Of a stretch of 64,000 bases of DNA, positions 34,991 through 47,910 are shown piece after piece (within the stretch, counting starts at the first letter, position 1; every line of letters starts with the position of its first letter). The notes under the pieces are model-generated. The model worked only from the letters and a program-made list of their open reading frames with translations. It made no database searches and was not told the origin of the DNA. The position numbers and the translations under genes were made by a program. The stretch is from Copromyces sp. CBS 386.78 (lineage: Eukaryota > Ascomycota > Sordariomycetes > Sordariales > Sordariaceae): positions 38,587 to 102,586 of the forward strand of contig MU839230.1 of assembly GCA_030685235.1 (NCBI GenBank), written 5' to 3'.

Positions 34991-35870
34991 GGTATTTACT
35001 ATTAAATTAATATATTTCGAATTAGGGGATATCGTTGTGAGGGCGAAGTTGCCGTTAGAAATAATTATTATAAATGGATTAATTGATAAAATAATAAAGA
35101 AGATAATTGAATACTTTAATTTAAATATCTTTAGACCGTCGTATTTAAACCCGCTTAGCGGGAGGTAGTATAATATATGGGTTATTTTTATACCGTTTAG
35201 TAAAGGTACGAACTTTCTTACCGGGTTTCAACCAGGTAGTAATACCTTTATAAAACTGGCGGGGTTCGTTAATATCGGTTAATAATAAAAAAGATATATT
35301 AATAAAGGAGGGTTCTAATAATAAAAATAAAAATAAAAGAAAGTTTTAATAAAGAGGATAAAATTAATCAGTATAAATCTCCTATAAAAATTTAGATACC
35401 TATATACTTAGTAGGGTAGGGAGGGCAGTTATATAATATAATATAGTAATTAAGGATAAATAGTAATAAGAATTAAAAATTGAAAGTTAATTTGAAATAG
35501 GATTTACCTTAGGATTGGTTGGGTTTTTAACCCTACGATAGGAATTTTGGGAATCTTTATAGCGGTAAGTTTAAGGGATTTAACGCTTACTTCTTTAATA
35601 AAAGACTATATTGCAATCGATAGTCTGGTATTGTACTATTCTAGCGATGTGAAGGTACGAGTTAGAATCGTAAAAAGTGGTTATAAGAAGGAGGAGTAGG
35701 GTAGGGAGGCTGGGCGAGATTCTATAAGATTACTAGTATGGGGAGTTCGGCTGGTATAGTTACCTGCAGTTGATCTGTAGTTGGCTGGCACGGCTGGCGG
35801 GGTGTAAAAGTAGGTATAATTGGGACTGACGGCCCGGCTATACTATGATAGGTTTAGCGGGGTAGGGGGG

Positions 35871-35900
35871 GATAAATCCCATTTGAGTGAGATGATGCGG
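35871..35900 (-). repeat. Right TIR of pogo-like element
   Basis: Inverted counterpart of the left end, ending GCGG before the TA duplication. Confidence 0.75.
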
Positions 35901-36540
35901 TAATGGGTGTCGTCAGTCAGGGATCAATACTCCAACGCCCCGTCAATAGACCACACATAATTTCCATTGCACCGAGTGCGCCAACCCCAGCTGCCGCCAG
36001 CCAGGCAACTCGGGACTCAAAAACTTTCTCTGTGACACACTACCATCACCAGTCCACCGCGCGGTTACAAGCATGTCTGTAGCACGACCGGCCGGCCGCC
36101 TTGCCAGGCACCGTCCAACCACCAGCCCAGCCGCAGCCAAGGCCTTAACACCACTACCGGTCCTATTGCCACCCTACCGTGCTTACCACTATTATCTCGG
36201 CTTTACTGCCTTCTTGGCCTTGGTCTGCCCGTAGCGGACAGGCGGGCGAGCGGGATGCCGCCCTACCACCATGCTGAACACAGCCACACTTGACCACCTG
36301 AACAAGTTGACGACGATGTAGAAGATCTTTTTTTCGGGTTTCTGTGAACTCAGTGCCGTGGTTTCATTGGAAGACGGGCTGTATGAAGTTACGCAGCGGA
36401 CGAGGTTTGAGCTGGGCATCTTTGCCACCACCAAGTTCAAGGTAGGTACAAGTGGTAAGAGATTACTTGCGGCTTACGCAGTACATAGAGGTAGTAGGTA
36501 GGTTTTCTGCCTTGGTCCCATGTTACCGCAGAAAGACAGA

Positions 36541-36560
36541 AAGAGAGAGAGAGAGAGAGG
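36541..36560. repeat. (GA)n microsatellite
   Basis: About ten GA units with little interruption, in gene-poor DNA. Confidence 0.7.
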
Positions 36561-39500
36561 GACTCTCACTTGTTCCATCTGGGCCGTGATTGTTTCCGTA
36601 TTGTTTTCCAATACTGTAGCCTGAAAGGGCAAGGCATGATGCACTCCATGCATGGTGATGTTACAACGCTGAATTACCTCTACCTATTGATGCTGGTTTG
36701 ATTGTTAGCGTGGTTCAAACCCCATATTTTAAGGCAGGACAGGTCTATCTACGCTATCTAATTGGCTGAAATCGCCTGATCTCAAGGTGACCGCAACTCC
36801 CTCACACACACTCCTTATATCGCCAGCGGTGGACCCGACCAGAATCACCCAAATCACCAGTATCAATCATCCCCACCTTCTATAATGGGTAAAGTTAGAG
36901 GGCATTCACAGCGCACTTGCAGGGCATTTGGAAGGCATTCGCAGCAGTCTGCCCTGTCTAAAACCCACAATGTACCACGCTAGCAATCAAACCAGTCCTA
37001 GGGTGTAGATCTGATGATGGCTACCTTAGTAAGCGAAAGAAGGTGCTGACAGAGGCATCGTGCGATCGGCAGTCAGATCGTGGAAAAAGAAACAAAGAAG
37101 AAAAAAAACCTCAAGGGTAATGCTTCTGCCATGGGAACCTTGGCCCACGATGAGGTGCTCCGGAGTTGTTCCTCCCTGATAGCGGTCGCTTGGCTTTAGT
37201 TGGTGGGGGTTGAGTTGCAGCGCTGGCGAGCAGCTATGTAATGAGCCAAGAAATTCCTCGCCAGCGAGCCCTGGAAGATCAATGAGTGAAGAATTATCCC
37301 CACAAAAAAGAGCCCGGGTTTACGCGGGGTTGAGCATTGCAATGGTACCTTAAGGAGACGAGAGACAAGATCCTGTTTTTCAGCCTCATTTTGATGCACG
37401 GCACACATGCAGTTCCCGCGGTGCTAGTGATGCTTGGAGGCACTTCAGCTCAGCTAATCCCGGATTCCCAGATCCAACAAGTTTCATGCAAAGATGCCAT
37501 GCTTTTCTTGCGGTACGGCTTCCCGCCCTGGAAAACGTTTGTCAAGGCTGAAAGACATGGGGCGGAGAAAAGGGTTTTATGCGGCGACTGGATACGAGCG
37601 AGCTGCTGCTGTTGCCCCTGGAGGTAGCGTCGAGCTGTCAATACACTAATGTTTCTCTCGGTTATGGGGAAATGAGCGAATGAGCTTATGCAAATGCCAA
37701 AGTCGGGGGCAAACAGGCGGTCTGTGGTAATATACCTACCTAGTTGGTAGGCCAAGGTACGCGATCTTTCAGCTTTTGAGTGAATGGCCGGTCACGCGAT
37801 GCACCCCTATAGGGCCCCCTCCATCCCCATTTGCATTTTCCGGGACAAAGGATCGTCATCGTCGATCCAGCTTGTGGTGAACGCGAGATCCAGCCGACGC
37901 AGATGGTGTTCTGTAGGTGAGTACGCGAGCTTTTTGGGGCGCTCGCTCGGTGGCTTTTTTTTTCTTCAGCTGACACGACCTGACCCTAGATGATGACTTG
38001 GGGTTCCCGAACGGTGGCAGTCGTTCGGAATTCCGATGGGCGGTCCAATCAACACTTTCATATACAAGCTGACGGGAATGCTTCTACGCAAAATCCAGTA
38101 CTATAATCCGAGCGTACCTAAACAATGTCATGTTTCGAATAAAGTTTATTTCCCGTTCATCTCATCTCGTCTGCAGACAAACACGTGTTGGCTACCTTGG
38201 GATGAGATATTTCCGTCCAAATTCCGCATTCATTCCGCAGTGGGACGTGTTATCAATCTTCAATCCATGTCGGTTAGCCCTATAATCCCTATCAATTCCT
38301 TTACGTACCGCTAACTGTAAGGCTGATGTCTGGTGGATCACGGGAAATGAGAGTGACGTTAACGAGTAATTACACCGTTTCTTTAAAGGCGTAAGATTCC
38401 CTGTAATTGTACAGGGTACGTACCGTAAGTATGCCTGTATTCCTGTACGCGGACAGGGATCGGCCGGTATTTCTTGTCTGGGAAGCCCTCCCGTCGGTCC
38501 TGTCATGCACTACAATGCTTCCATAACACTCCTATAAAGTAAAAGGAAAAGGTGGAAGGAGGTTCTAGTTATGTATGTTTCCATCTTTAATTTCTATGAG
38601 GTAGACAAAGAGCAACAAGGAGGACGGCATCGGATAGCGGGAAGGGGAGTTCTGCCAAGCCGTCCCACAGTGCAACGTGCTTTGTTGTTCATCATTGTGG
38701 GTTCCCCGTCGTAAAGATCCCCGGGCCCGGCAACGGCGGCGGTCAGAGACACGGAGCAACCTCCGAAATCACCTGTAACCTATTCGGCAGGAATAGCGTC
38801 TTGTCGATATTCCATACAGTAGTACCATTTGCTTTTGATCCCAACGAGCAATGCTAACCGCAGTGTAGCTGATCGTTTGCGCAGACTATATTTCCCCCAC
38901 TGCTAACCCAGATGAAGGTCGCCGATCCAAACCACAACAGGATCATCCCAGCGTTACATTACATTACCATGAGACGTCGGAAATGGCTGAGAGGAAAAGG
39001 CTTCAATGCACTACTACCTTGCTCCTTTGAATCTCAAAACACAATTTCACAACCTCGCCCGCGAGGGAACGAGCTGTGGAGGGTCTGTCACAAAAGATGA
39101 TGAAGAGCGGCCTCGGGGATCTGTAAGTAATCATCCTTCCGTACGTAATAAGAGAAAGGGCGTGGAAAACGGAAACAAATGTCATACATCGCTCGGTTGA
39201 ACGGGCACATATAATAGCTCGGCAGTTGATGTGTGGCACGTACCGCAAAAGCCGGTACCTGACGACTTCGCCGCTTATATGTTGCCTCAGCTTTACTACT
39301 AGGAAGGTGACGCAGCACCGCTTGATCGCATCCGCTCGGTGTGTTTCATTGTGTTAGACGAAAGCAAAGCAGCGCATATGTATATCGAAGTGATAGTGAA
39401 CGGCGGTTGGCCGGCGTCATTGGCTGGGTAGGAGGCGGTTCGCTTTTGACCTCGACATAGCGCGCTTGTGGGGCCGGAAAGATTCAACACTGGGAGACAG

Positions 39501-39596
39501 GAACCACGGTTTGATAAGAATTTGGAGTTGCACAATGGTTCAAGGCTGATTGATGATGCTTTGGGTTACCACTATAAGATCCGCCGTTGAGACTGG

Positions 39597-39689
39597 GGGC
39601 GTGGTACAGTTGGTATGAGTAACTAGGTAATCACGAAAGTGATGGAATTAATACCGCACTCCACTACACGCCCTATACGGTATTAATTC
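39597..39689. other. Cluster of overlapping inverted repeats
   Basis: GGGCGTG near 39598 pairs with CACGCCC at 39667-39673. GAATTAATACCG (39645-39656) pairs perfectly with CGGTATTAATTC (39678-39689). TCAC/GTGA flanks GAAA at 39631-39642. The first pair encloses an AGTTGGTA word like a tRNA D-loop, but no T-arm is present, so it is not called as a tRNA. Confidence 0.4.
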
Positions 39690-42299
39690 TGATGACAAGG
39701 TAAAAGGCCAAAGGCGCACACAAAGAATGAAGGAGGAAAACTCGACTTCAATTGCAACGATCACCTACCAATGTAACATCAGGCGCTGAAGGTGACACCT
39801 TGGGTCTCATCATGGGTCTCATCGACCAGTGTCTGCAGAGGACTTTGCTGCTGCCTCCAACTCTGAAGTACGTTGTTTTGTGCTCATCGTGGACTTTTGG
39901 ACGTTCCCAGTTCTTAATCTCGTGGTTGCATCTACTTTGTTCGGATCAGGACCAAAAATCTTGAACATGCAACAATGAGGAATTCTTGAACGTAGCATGC
40001 CCATGGTGGCTTTGTTTGTTGCATGGCGTCGACCACGTCCCGCAGCGCAATGAAGAAGTTTTCCTGGTTGGACATCCGAATGTGAATGGGTGGTACAAGC
40101 TGTTGAAAAGGTCAACAGAGCCTTCAACGGAAAAACCCGGGCTCCTCGGAGAAAGGCTTCGCTTCAGGACGCCCAGGACTGCCGGGGCCCGCATTGCGCT
40201 TTTTCAAACTCTCGGGACTATGGGATTAGAGCAGCCGAGCGAATCGTTGGGATATTCAGACCTCCAATGCAAGTATCTAGTGTATGCCGTGACCAGAAAC
40301 ACCAACGGCCGAGGTTGGGATGGATGGCACACCTTGTAGGGCTGAGACCCGATAGTCAGCATAACATGTAGCCGAAGTAGCTAGGATCCGAGTACAGAGA
40401 GGGTCATAGATGCATCACACAAGAACTTGGCTCAGGGCAACACTTGTTAGGTAGGTTGTATTGTGCATCACGCCTTGAAGAAGCACATAAGATCGCCGTA
40501 CCTTGATGTCAAGGAAAAGGCTTGAAGAAAGAGGCCTCTCACCTACGTGTTCCGGAGGTTAGGCAGGGCATATGGCTATGCAATCTGCTTGGTCAACGAA
40601 CCCTCGGAAGCCTTGGAAAGATTCTTTTTTCTTGTTAAAGAACCGCATCGTAACATGAGCTCTGTAAAACCTGTGACTTGCCGACCTTCACTGCCTTGGA
40701 GGGGCACGTTTTCGATCGTGACGTTGGCGGGAAAGGCTGCGCCCCAAAAAGCCTACAAAGGGCTCCAACAAAACCAAACAAGCCGGCCAGCCCGGTAAGG
40801 CTGGACGTTGTAATATCAAACTTGACTGCCGTCAATTCCACCTTTGACCAGAAACGGCCGCTTGTTGGGGATGCTTCATGCAAAGCGCCTCCAGTACCGA
40901 CATACATACCTCGACCGTGTATGAACCATGAAGTCGACGGTACCCTTCGCGTTTACACATCGGAAATAGGGACACAGCGTAACTGCGTGCTAGCAGGTAC
41001 CGACGATCCCGAGCACTCCGCTCTACGCTCGACAGTTGGTCGAGTCAGGGCACCAGCTACAGACACGAAAGAGGACGCGTAGGACGGTACGGGTAAAGCG
41101 TTGGTCAGCATGTTATCCGCACAGGCAGACAGGCTGTTGATTCCGCACAAAGATCGACCGATAAGGGGGCCGCCAGGCGTCCACGACTCCATTGGGGCTT
41201 TGATGATTTGAGTTGAGGTGCCGATATCCCGTCGGCGAAGACCAGCCCTGCGAGTGCCGGCCCTCCTCAAGATCGGCCGGCTGTGTCGGTGAACAACCAC
41301 GGGTAGCAAGCAGCTCGGAAACCGTGACTGCCCATCAATTTCTTCGTTTGGCATACTGCAGAAGAAATCTAATCACACTGTTCGCTTTCCATTTCTCCGG
41401 CGCTTGTGTGTTGATCATCTTTAGCCCTATCCCCATGTGACTGAGGACGATGAGACACAAAATGTGGGTTGGGGACTCATTTCAGATTTTGCGACCGGCG
41501 AAGCTGGATGGACGGCGGTGGCAGAAGCAATCTTGACAAAAAGATCTGGAGTTGAACTTATCAGCGTGGACCAAATCAAAGAAATGGGGCATTTAACCGA
41601 GAAAGCTGTCTTGGGTAAAGCAGAAAGTGAGAGACGGCAGCGGAGAGTTCCGTGGACAAAACGGTTAAGGCTGCCGTTGAGATACATACCTTAGGTAGCA
41701 CCCGGCTTCCATACCACAGACGTACAAAAAGATTACGCATACAGTACGCATATCTTCCAGGAAATGAAGACCGTAAACATGCAATCAACTCCCGTCCAGG
41801 AAAGATGATCGGATCAACGCTAGCCCTAACAGCAGAGATTCTTCCATCTTCACGGCCTTTTCTGCTGTCGATCATTGAGGCTGTAGTGTAGCAAATGGAC
41901 GTGAAAAAGGGATCGGAAAGTTTTCGGTTCCCCTAACAGGTCAGATACAGAGCAGTACGGCCAACCGTAAGCGTGTCAGGGCAAGCCGTACTTTGAACGT
42001 GAAAGGTGTATTCCGTACAACACGATGTAAACAATACTGTCCGAGCTTCTTAGGGCGCGCGGGGACCATCTAGGGAACTGGCGAGTGCAAACTGGAGCAG
42101 GCTGCGAGCGAACCAAAAGAAAATGGCGCGGAAAGGGAGTGCTTGGATCCCACGCTGGAAAGCGCTAATGAGATGGAAACCCTGTAATATTACGTCCGAT
42201 ACTCCTGTCCAGGGCTGAAAGCGGGCCGGCTAAAACGACTGTGTCTTTGACTTGAACGACTGTACCCACATACATATGTGTAAGCGACCCAATGAAAGA

Positions 42300-45200
42300 C
42301 TATGTTTATACCCGCAAAATTAATATATAAGCGATATAGTCCAATATTTCTGTGCGTAAGTCGATGAAAGTATAAAGTTATTTACGAAGAAGAGTGCGCT
42401 AAATTATTGGATTACTAGATTTATTAAATATAATTAGAAATCGAGAGTTTTTATTATTACGTATAATATTAAGATTTTTAGTAGAAATATGGCTATTACT
42501 ATTAGGAGTACTGGGGGTAGTAAATCGGTTGCCCTATTTGATAACTATACTTATACTATTGTAGAAGTTATTATAGAGGTTAATTGCTAGGGGGAGGTCT
42601 TATTATACCTTGATTAGGAAGAGATAAGAATATTCTTATATTCGTCGTCGTCGGCGGGTATTATTGGTAGACTGTTGGTTAGTAGATTAATTGTGGTTGT
42701 AAAGCTATTAATATTTCTTTATCGCAAAATAGTTGTATTTTCTCTTATTATAATAGATCTACTTTAGTTCTAGCCTCCTACTTTCGTTATTATACTAATT
42801 AGGTAACGGTTACCCTCTTCTTTCTAGGAGGAGGCTATATTAAAAGAGTATCGTAAAATAAATTATAGCGTACGCTAATATTATTATTCTTAGCGAGAGC
42901 TAATTATTATTATAGTACGTATAGTATAAATTATATACTATTTTTAACTTACAAGCAATAATTTAAAATAAGAAGAGGATCCTCTTCTCTACGGATAGAT
43001 AGGAAATTAGCGGGTAACAATTGTAATTTAATTAGTAATAGGGTAATAAAGTATAGAGATAATTATTTATTTTATCTATTTTAAACTATTAATAGCGGTT
43101 AATTTCGTATGGTCCTAGCTATCTATTTGTTATAATAATAGATTTAAGAGTATACTAGTACAATATACTATATTGCTTCTTAAAATTACCGTTGTAAATA
43201 TTATCGTCCACCCCCCTTTTCGCGATAGATCGATCCGTATAATTAATTTACTGCTATAGTAAATTTAGCGCGGCGAAGTTAATTATATATTTTAAGCCCT
43301 TTAATACGCTATAGGAATATTTATTAACGCTTTTCGAAGTTTAAAATACGAATTTGGTAGCGAAGTTTTTTTTAAAGCGTTCGAAAGTCTTTTTAATTAC
43401 GCCTAATAACGTATTAAAATCGATACGACGGTTTTTAAATAGCGCTTTAAATATTTTATAAGCACTTTTAGTACGGGAGGTAATACGGATACTAAAGTTT
43501 TTATATATTTTAACGGCGAAATAGTAGAATTTGTAGCGTATAGTAATTTAGGCAATTTTTTCACGTTTTTTTTTCTTTAGCTAAGGACCACGGGGTTATT
43601 AAGAGCGCAGGGTAGTATATTATAAGTAGGAGTAGATTAGCTATTCAGTTAGGTGCTATTGGTTATAGGTGTGAGCTTTGAAGATAAAAGGAGAAGGAAT
43701 CTCCTTTGGAATTTAGTAAGAGAGATAGGTAATTTAGATTAGGTAATACTCCTTTTTAGAAGAATATATTCGAATTCTAATCCTAAATTCGTTTTCCTGT
43801 ATTAAATTTATTTATCCTTTACTTCGTAATCCCTTCTTAAAAAGATTAATATTTAGATTTACTCTTTCAACTTCTCTTAAAGATCCGTTAGAGTACAATA
43901 CTTTAATATTGGTTCTAATTTCCTCCTAAATAATTAATAGTTGGAATATAAGGATTTCTTCGTTTTTATTTTACGGATAGGAATTATTTTATAGTAGATT
44001 TATTCTCCTCTTTAAAATATTAATTCTTATAATTTTTATATTAATTCAATTAGTTTTTTTATAGTAGGGAGTTAGTCTTTCTTCTTATATAGTATTTTCT
44101 ATTTTAAATTAAATAGTAATAAGGACGAAATAAATTTTAAATTCCTAATTAAATTAATTAATACGAATTCCAAGAATTTTCGGCTAAGATTTTTTATAGA
44201 CGTTAAAGTTATCCCCGCTTTCTTTAGGATATTATTTTAAAAACTGAAGGTTAAATAATAAATAATTAATTACTTCTTTTGGTAAAGAAGTTTTTTATTC
44301 GATTTAATAGAAATTTTAATTCTAAATATATACGGATTTTAGGCTCTTCGTCCAATTTGCGATTTGCTGATACCCTTCGACGAATATACTAGCCCCTTTC
44401 CCCTCTTTAATTAAATTATAATCGATATAGAATATAAAAACGAATTATTTTAAAATATTAGCTTAATAAAACGATAGATTAGAAATTAGAAAATTAATAG
44501 TTTAAATTATATAGTAGATTAGAAATTATAAATTAATAATAGATAATAAATCCCCCCTTTACTACTTCCGCTTATATTTAGTATAGATATTTGTAATTTA
44601 TACGCCGAATTCCTCTTTAAAATAATCGCGACCTTTTTAAAGTATATTATATTAATATTTTAAATAATTTTAACTAACTTTTTATAAATAATTAGCTTTT
44701 TATTAGAAGTAAAGTACGGTTAAAAAGGTAGTATTTACTTCCTTTTACGATAATAGTTATTATTAATTAAATAAAGTTATAATAGAATTTCCGAATTAAT
44801 ATAGTATTTAATACTTTAATTGAAATGTAAATACTAATTTAAGTAGTATAAAAGTATTTAAAGGATAAAAAATATTTTAATAAAGGATATTAAATCTATT
44901 TATTTCCGAATAATTATATTAATTTAAAATATAACCCTATATAACTATTAATATATTTCCCCCTCTATTATAATATTTTAATTTAAAGACCCCTATTTTA
45001 TAATTAATTATTATTAAATATTATATCTAATATTTTTTCCTCCCTTTCCGCTTAAAAGACTTTTCCTTCCTCCGGTATTTAGAAGCCTATTATATTAGGA
45101 ATCTTTAACCCTACTACTTTCTTTACTAAAGGTAATATTATAATTTACGTCTGCAATATTAACTTTAAGAAGAAGTTTGATAATAAGAAAATTATTAAGT

Positions 45201-45795
45201 ATTTAGAACTTTTCGAAGAAGAGGTCGGATACGCTAATTTTAATAATAACGAATTTAAAATTACTATTTAAATCGGCTAATATAAGAAGTAGTTTAAAAA
45301 CGTTATTAAGGGTATTTTCTATTAGTTTAAAATTAATATTAATATTATTTAAGAGAATTTTATTTTAGCCTTTAAAACTGTTTATAGAATTAAAAATCTT
45401 AAATAAACCGATAGCGTATTTATTATTCTAAAAAAGTTTTATACTAAATATATCCCCTATAATAAAATAAAAATTATTAATACTATTTTTAATTACTTTA
45501 CCCTTTTCGCCCGTTAGTCTTCTATTAATTGTAATAATATTAAAGATCTAACCGTTAAGAATTTTTATAAAAAGCTATATATTAATATTAAATATATAAT
45601 TATTATTTTTATATATAAATTTAAGGAGGAGATTTATTAGATAGATTAGACTACTTTCGCTAGTAAATTTAACGATTTCGTTATTAAATAATTTAATAAA
45701 ATTAATATTTCTAAATTTTTAGCCTCTTCCGATTCTAATAAAGAGGAAATTGTTATTAAAATACGTAAGTTTTTTAGGAAGGTTATTAAATTTAA
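42300..45795 (+). mobile_element. Unclassified RIP-inactivated element, first part
   Basis: AT-rich sequence with TA excess and loss of CA/TG. From about 45090 a single plus-strand frame reads a lysine- and asparagine-rich, gag-like protein with occasional stops (for example NFKKKFDNKKIIKYLELFEE). The frame runs into the Mutator-like element at 45796 and resumes after it, so this is the older, outer element. A patch at about 43575-43710 keeps CA/TG. No terminal repeats were recognised, so the left limit is set by base composition. Confidence 0.55.
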
Positions 45796-45913
45796 GAGAA
45801 AGTCTTTTCGGACTATAGAGAAAGTCTTCATAGACTGTAGCCCTACCCACTTATACCCTTCCCGCGCGCTATTATATCCTAAAATTTTTGAGCTAATTAG
45901 ATCGCTCGCATCC
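45796..45913 (+). repeat. Left TIR of MULE
   Basis: A 118-bp inverted repeat ending GATCGCTCGCATCC. It differs from the right end mainly by C-to-T and G-to-A type changes. Confidence 0.85.
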
Positions 45914-47734
45914 AAATCGCAGTCTACACTCTACTTCGCAATTGTATTCTTTCATAAATTTCACACTAAAAATCTAGTCATTACATTCTTTTACGAAATA
46001 TCACGTACCCGCACCCAGATATATACCTAAATTAGCCACTTTACAATGTACTTTATAACGTACTTAGCAATATAGTCGTATATCGCATAGTCGTACATCG
46101 CTCAATTAAATCGCTCAATTGAACGATCAATCGCACTTAATCTATATTAATCTATATAATAATAATCTATCTAATATTTATCGTATAATCGAATACTCTA
46201 ACTATTAGCAAATCCCAACGAATATTCTAAACCGCTAACGAAAACTCTAAAATCTCCTTTACTAGCCTTATATACTAACTATACGTATATTACGCCGTAT
46301 ACCCTACGTACTAGTAGGAATATTGGCTAGCGTACCTCCTCTACCCTAAATAATATTACCTCCCCTTTCTCCTCCTTTACCTTTCTATATATTTCTTCCT
46401 CTTATACTACTACGAAGGCGGCCTCGTCCCCTTATTTATAGCTTACAATCGGCCTTATCCTCTATTTCTAAATTAATACCCTCTTATAAAAACTAGTTTT
46501 AATAAATAGAAAGCGCTAAATACGTTAATAATATAAGTTAACGGCTACGAGAAGGCTTTAAAACGTTATTTCGTCCCGGGGGACGGCTACGAAGGCGAGG
46601 TTATTATAATATTTATATACGTATTAGAATTATTAAAAGCGGGGGAATTTAAATATTAATTAGTATAATCAACCGGAGAGTACAAAGTTCTAAGGAGAAA
46701 GGGGCACTATAGTAAGGGCGACCCTTAAATTTCGTAACCTTATTAAACTCTTAATATTTTAAATATTAATCCTCGTTATTTAACGATCTAATAAATTACT
46801 AGAAGGGGTAATAATTGAATTTATTAAATATAAATATTTAAAATCGGTCGAAAAAGGATTCTAATATCGTATACAAATAAAGTAAACCGAATTATATAAT
46901 AAATTTGCTTATATACGGTTCGAATTCTTCGGAATTTAGTCTAGTTTCCGTTAAGAAAGTACCGAATATAATACGACGTTAATATATTACTTTATTGAAA
47001 ACCTTCTAATAAACCTTTTTATAAGCCTCTTTTATTTATAATTAAGCGAAATACTTACGTTTAATACGTAAAATCTATTTTTCGGTCTTATTTTCGATAT
47101 TCTTTTTTATACCTTTAATTAGTTTAAAATTTTATATAACTGTAGCGACGATAATACTACTATTTATACGAATATAAACGAGTATAATTAATATATTATA
47201 AATTATATAAGGAGGAATATAATTAATTATAGGATTTATTACTAATAATTTAACTTTTTAACGTATAGTTTACTAATTTAACTAGCAATATAGTATAATA
47301 GCCAAAATTTAATCTCTTATTAATATAGTAAATAGCCCACTCTTCCTTTATTGCTATATAAATCTCTTTTAAATATATAATAATCGTAGTCTATTGCGCA
47401 AAGTAGTTGTAAAGTTTATCGAAAGTAATATTGAGGTCCTTAATAATATACGTATAATAAATATATTTCTAGAGGGTATAAAGTCTAATTCGTAAATATT
47501 CTATAATATTAAATAGAGGTTCTAAATTATCTATACTATTTATTAGACGGTTAAAACTATTGACTACCGCTCGATCCTCTTTATTAAATTTATCTAAAAT
47601 TATAGTATTACTAAGAATATTGCTAAGTAGCTATATTAACTAAACTAATTAGGCTGGCCGAAATGTTTACTATATTAATATTGATATTTCTCGCTAGAAT
47701 TATACTTATATTATAGTAGTATAAGTATTAGTAA

Positions 47735-47910
47735 CTCAAGTGGCGACTTTCCTATTCTATTTGCGCTTAATATTCAACACTACGTTTTTATTAACGTAAA
47801 ATATATAAAGCTAGGATTTTGCTTGGGGATAAACCTATTTAACGGCTACCTTCATTGCTATATCATAGTCTATAATAATAACCTTAAGCTTCTTAGCGTA
47901 AATAGCTTTA
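47735..47910 (-). pseudogene. MULE transposase remnant
   Basis: The minus-strand frame reads AKKLKVIIIDYDIAMKVAVK, a stop, VYPQAKS, then LYIFYVNKNVVLNIKRK. This matches the MULE DDE region (ITDYD..MK.A...VFP.A....C.FHI.KN), with Cys and His now Tyr and stops at expected Glu/Gln/Trp positions. More of the gene is present but too decayed to delimit by eye. Confidence 0.7.

Larger units (their letters stand above)
31940..35900. mobile_element. pogo/Fot-like Tc1-mariner transposon, inactivated by RIP
   Basis: A 3,961-bp AT-rich element. The ends are inverted: CCGC followed by a 22-bp core (31948-31969 and 35871-35892) with a single mismatch, flanked by TA at 31938-31939 and 35901-35902, the duplication expected for Tc1-mariner. 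A minus-strand transposase remnant carries a Tc5/CENP-B type helix-turn-helix followed by a DDE_1 region, the pogo/Fot layout. It is larger than a typical Fot element (about 2 kb). The interior is RIP-mutated and the ends are spared. Confidence 0.75.
35903..42300. other. Gene-poor 6.4-kb island between transposons
   Basis: Normal composition and no supported gene. A short coding-like stretch at about 36353-36440 (plus; VVSLEDGLYEVTQRTRFEL...) sits between an acceptor-like CTCAG and a GTAGGT donor-like site but could not be extended. A (GA)n microsatellite is at about 36541-36560 and a set of inverted repeats at 39597-39689. Frames up to about 134 codons (for example 40678-41082, plus) have no domain. 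Confidence 0.4.

Noticed and set aside
36344..36440. Coding-like exon between CTCAG and GTAGGT
   Set aside because: Could not be extended to either side into a gene; mentioned only as a possible remnant.
39597..39673. tRNA gene suggested by a 7-bp closing stem and a D-loop-like AGTTGGTA
   Set aside because: No B-box or T-arm and the D-stem does not pair. Kept only as an inverted-repeat observation.
45646..45915. An 89-codon minus-strand frame
   Set aside because: It crosses the MULE insertion boundary at 45796, so it cannot be an original gene.
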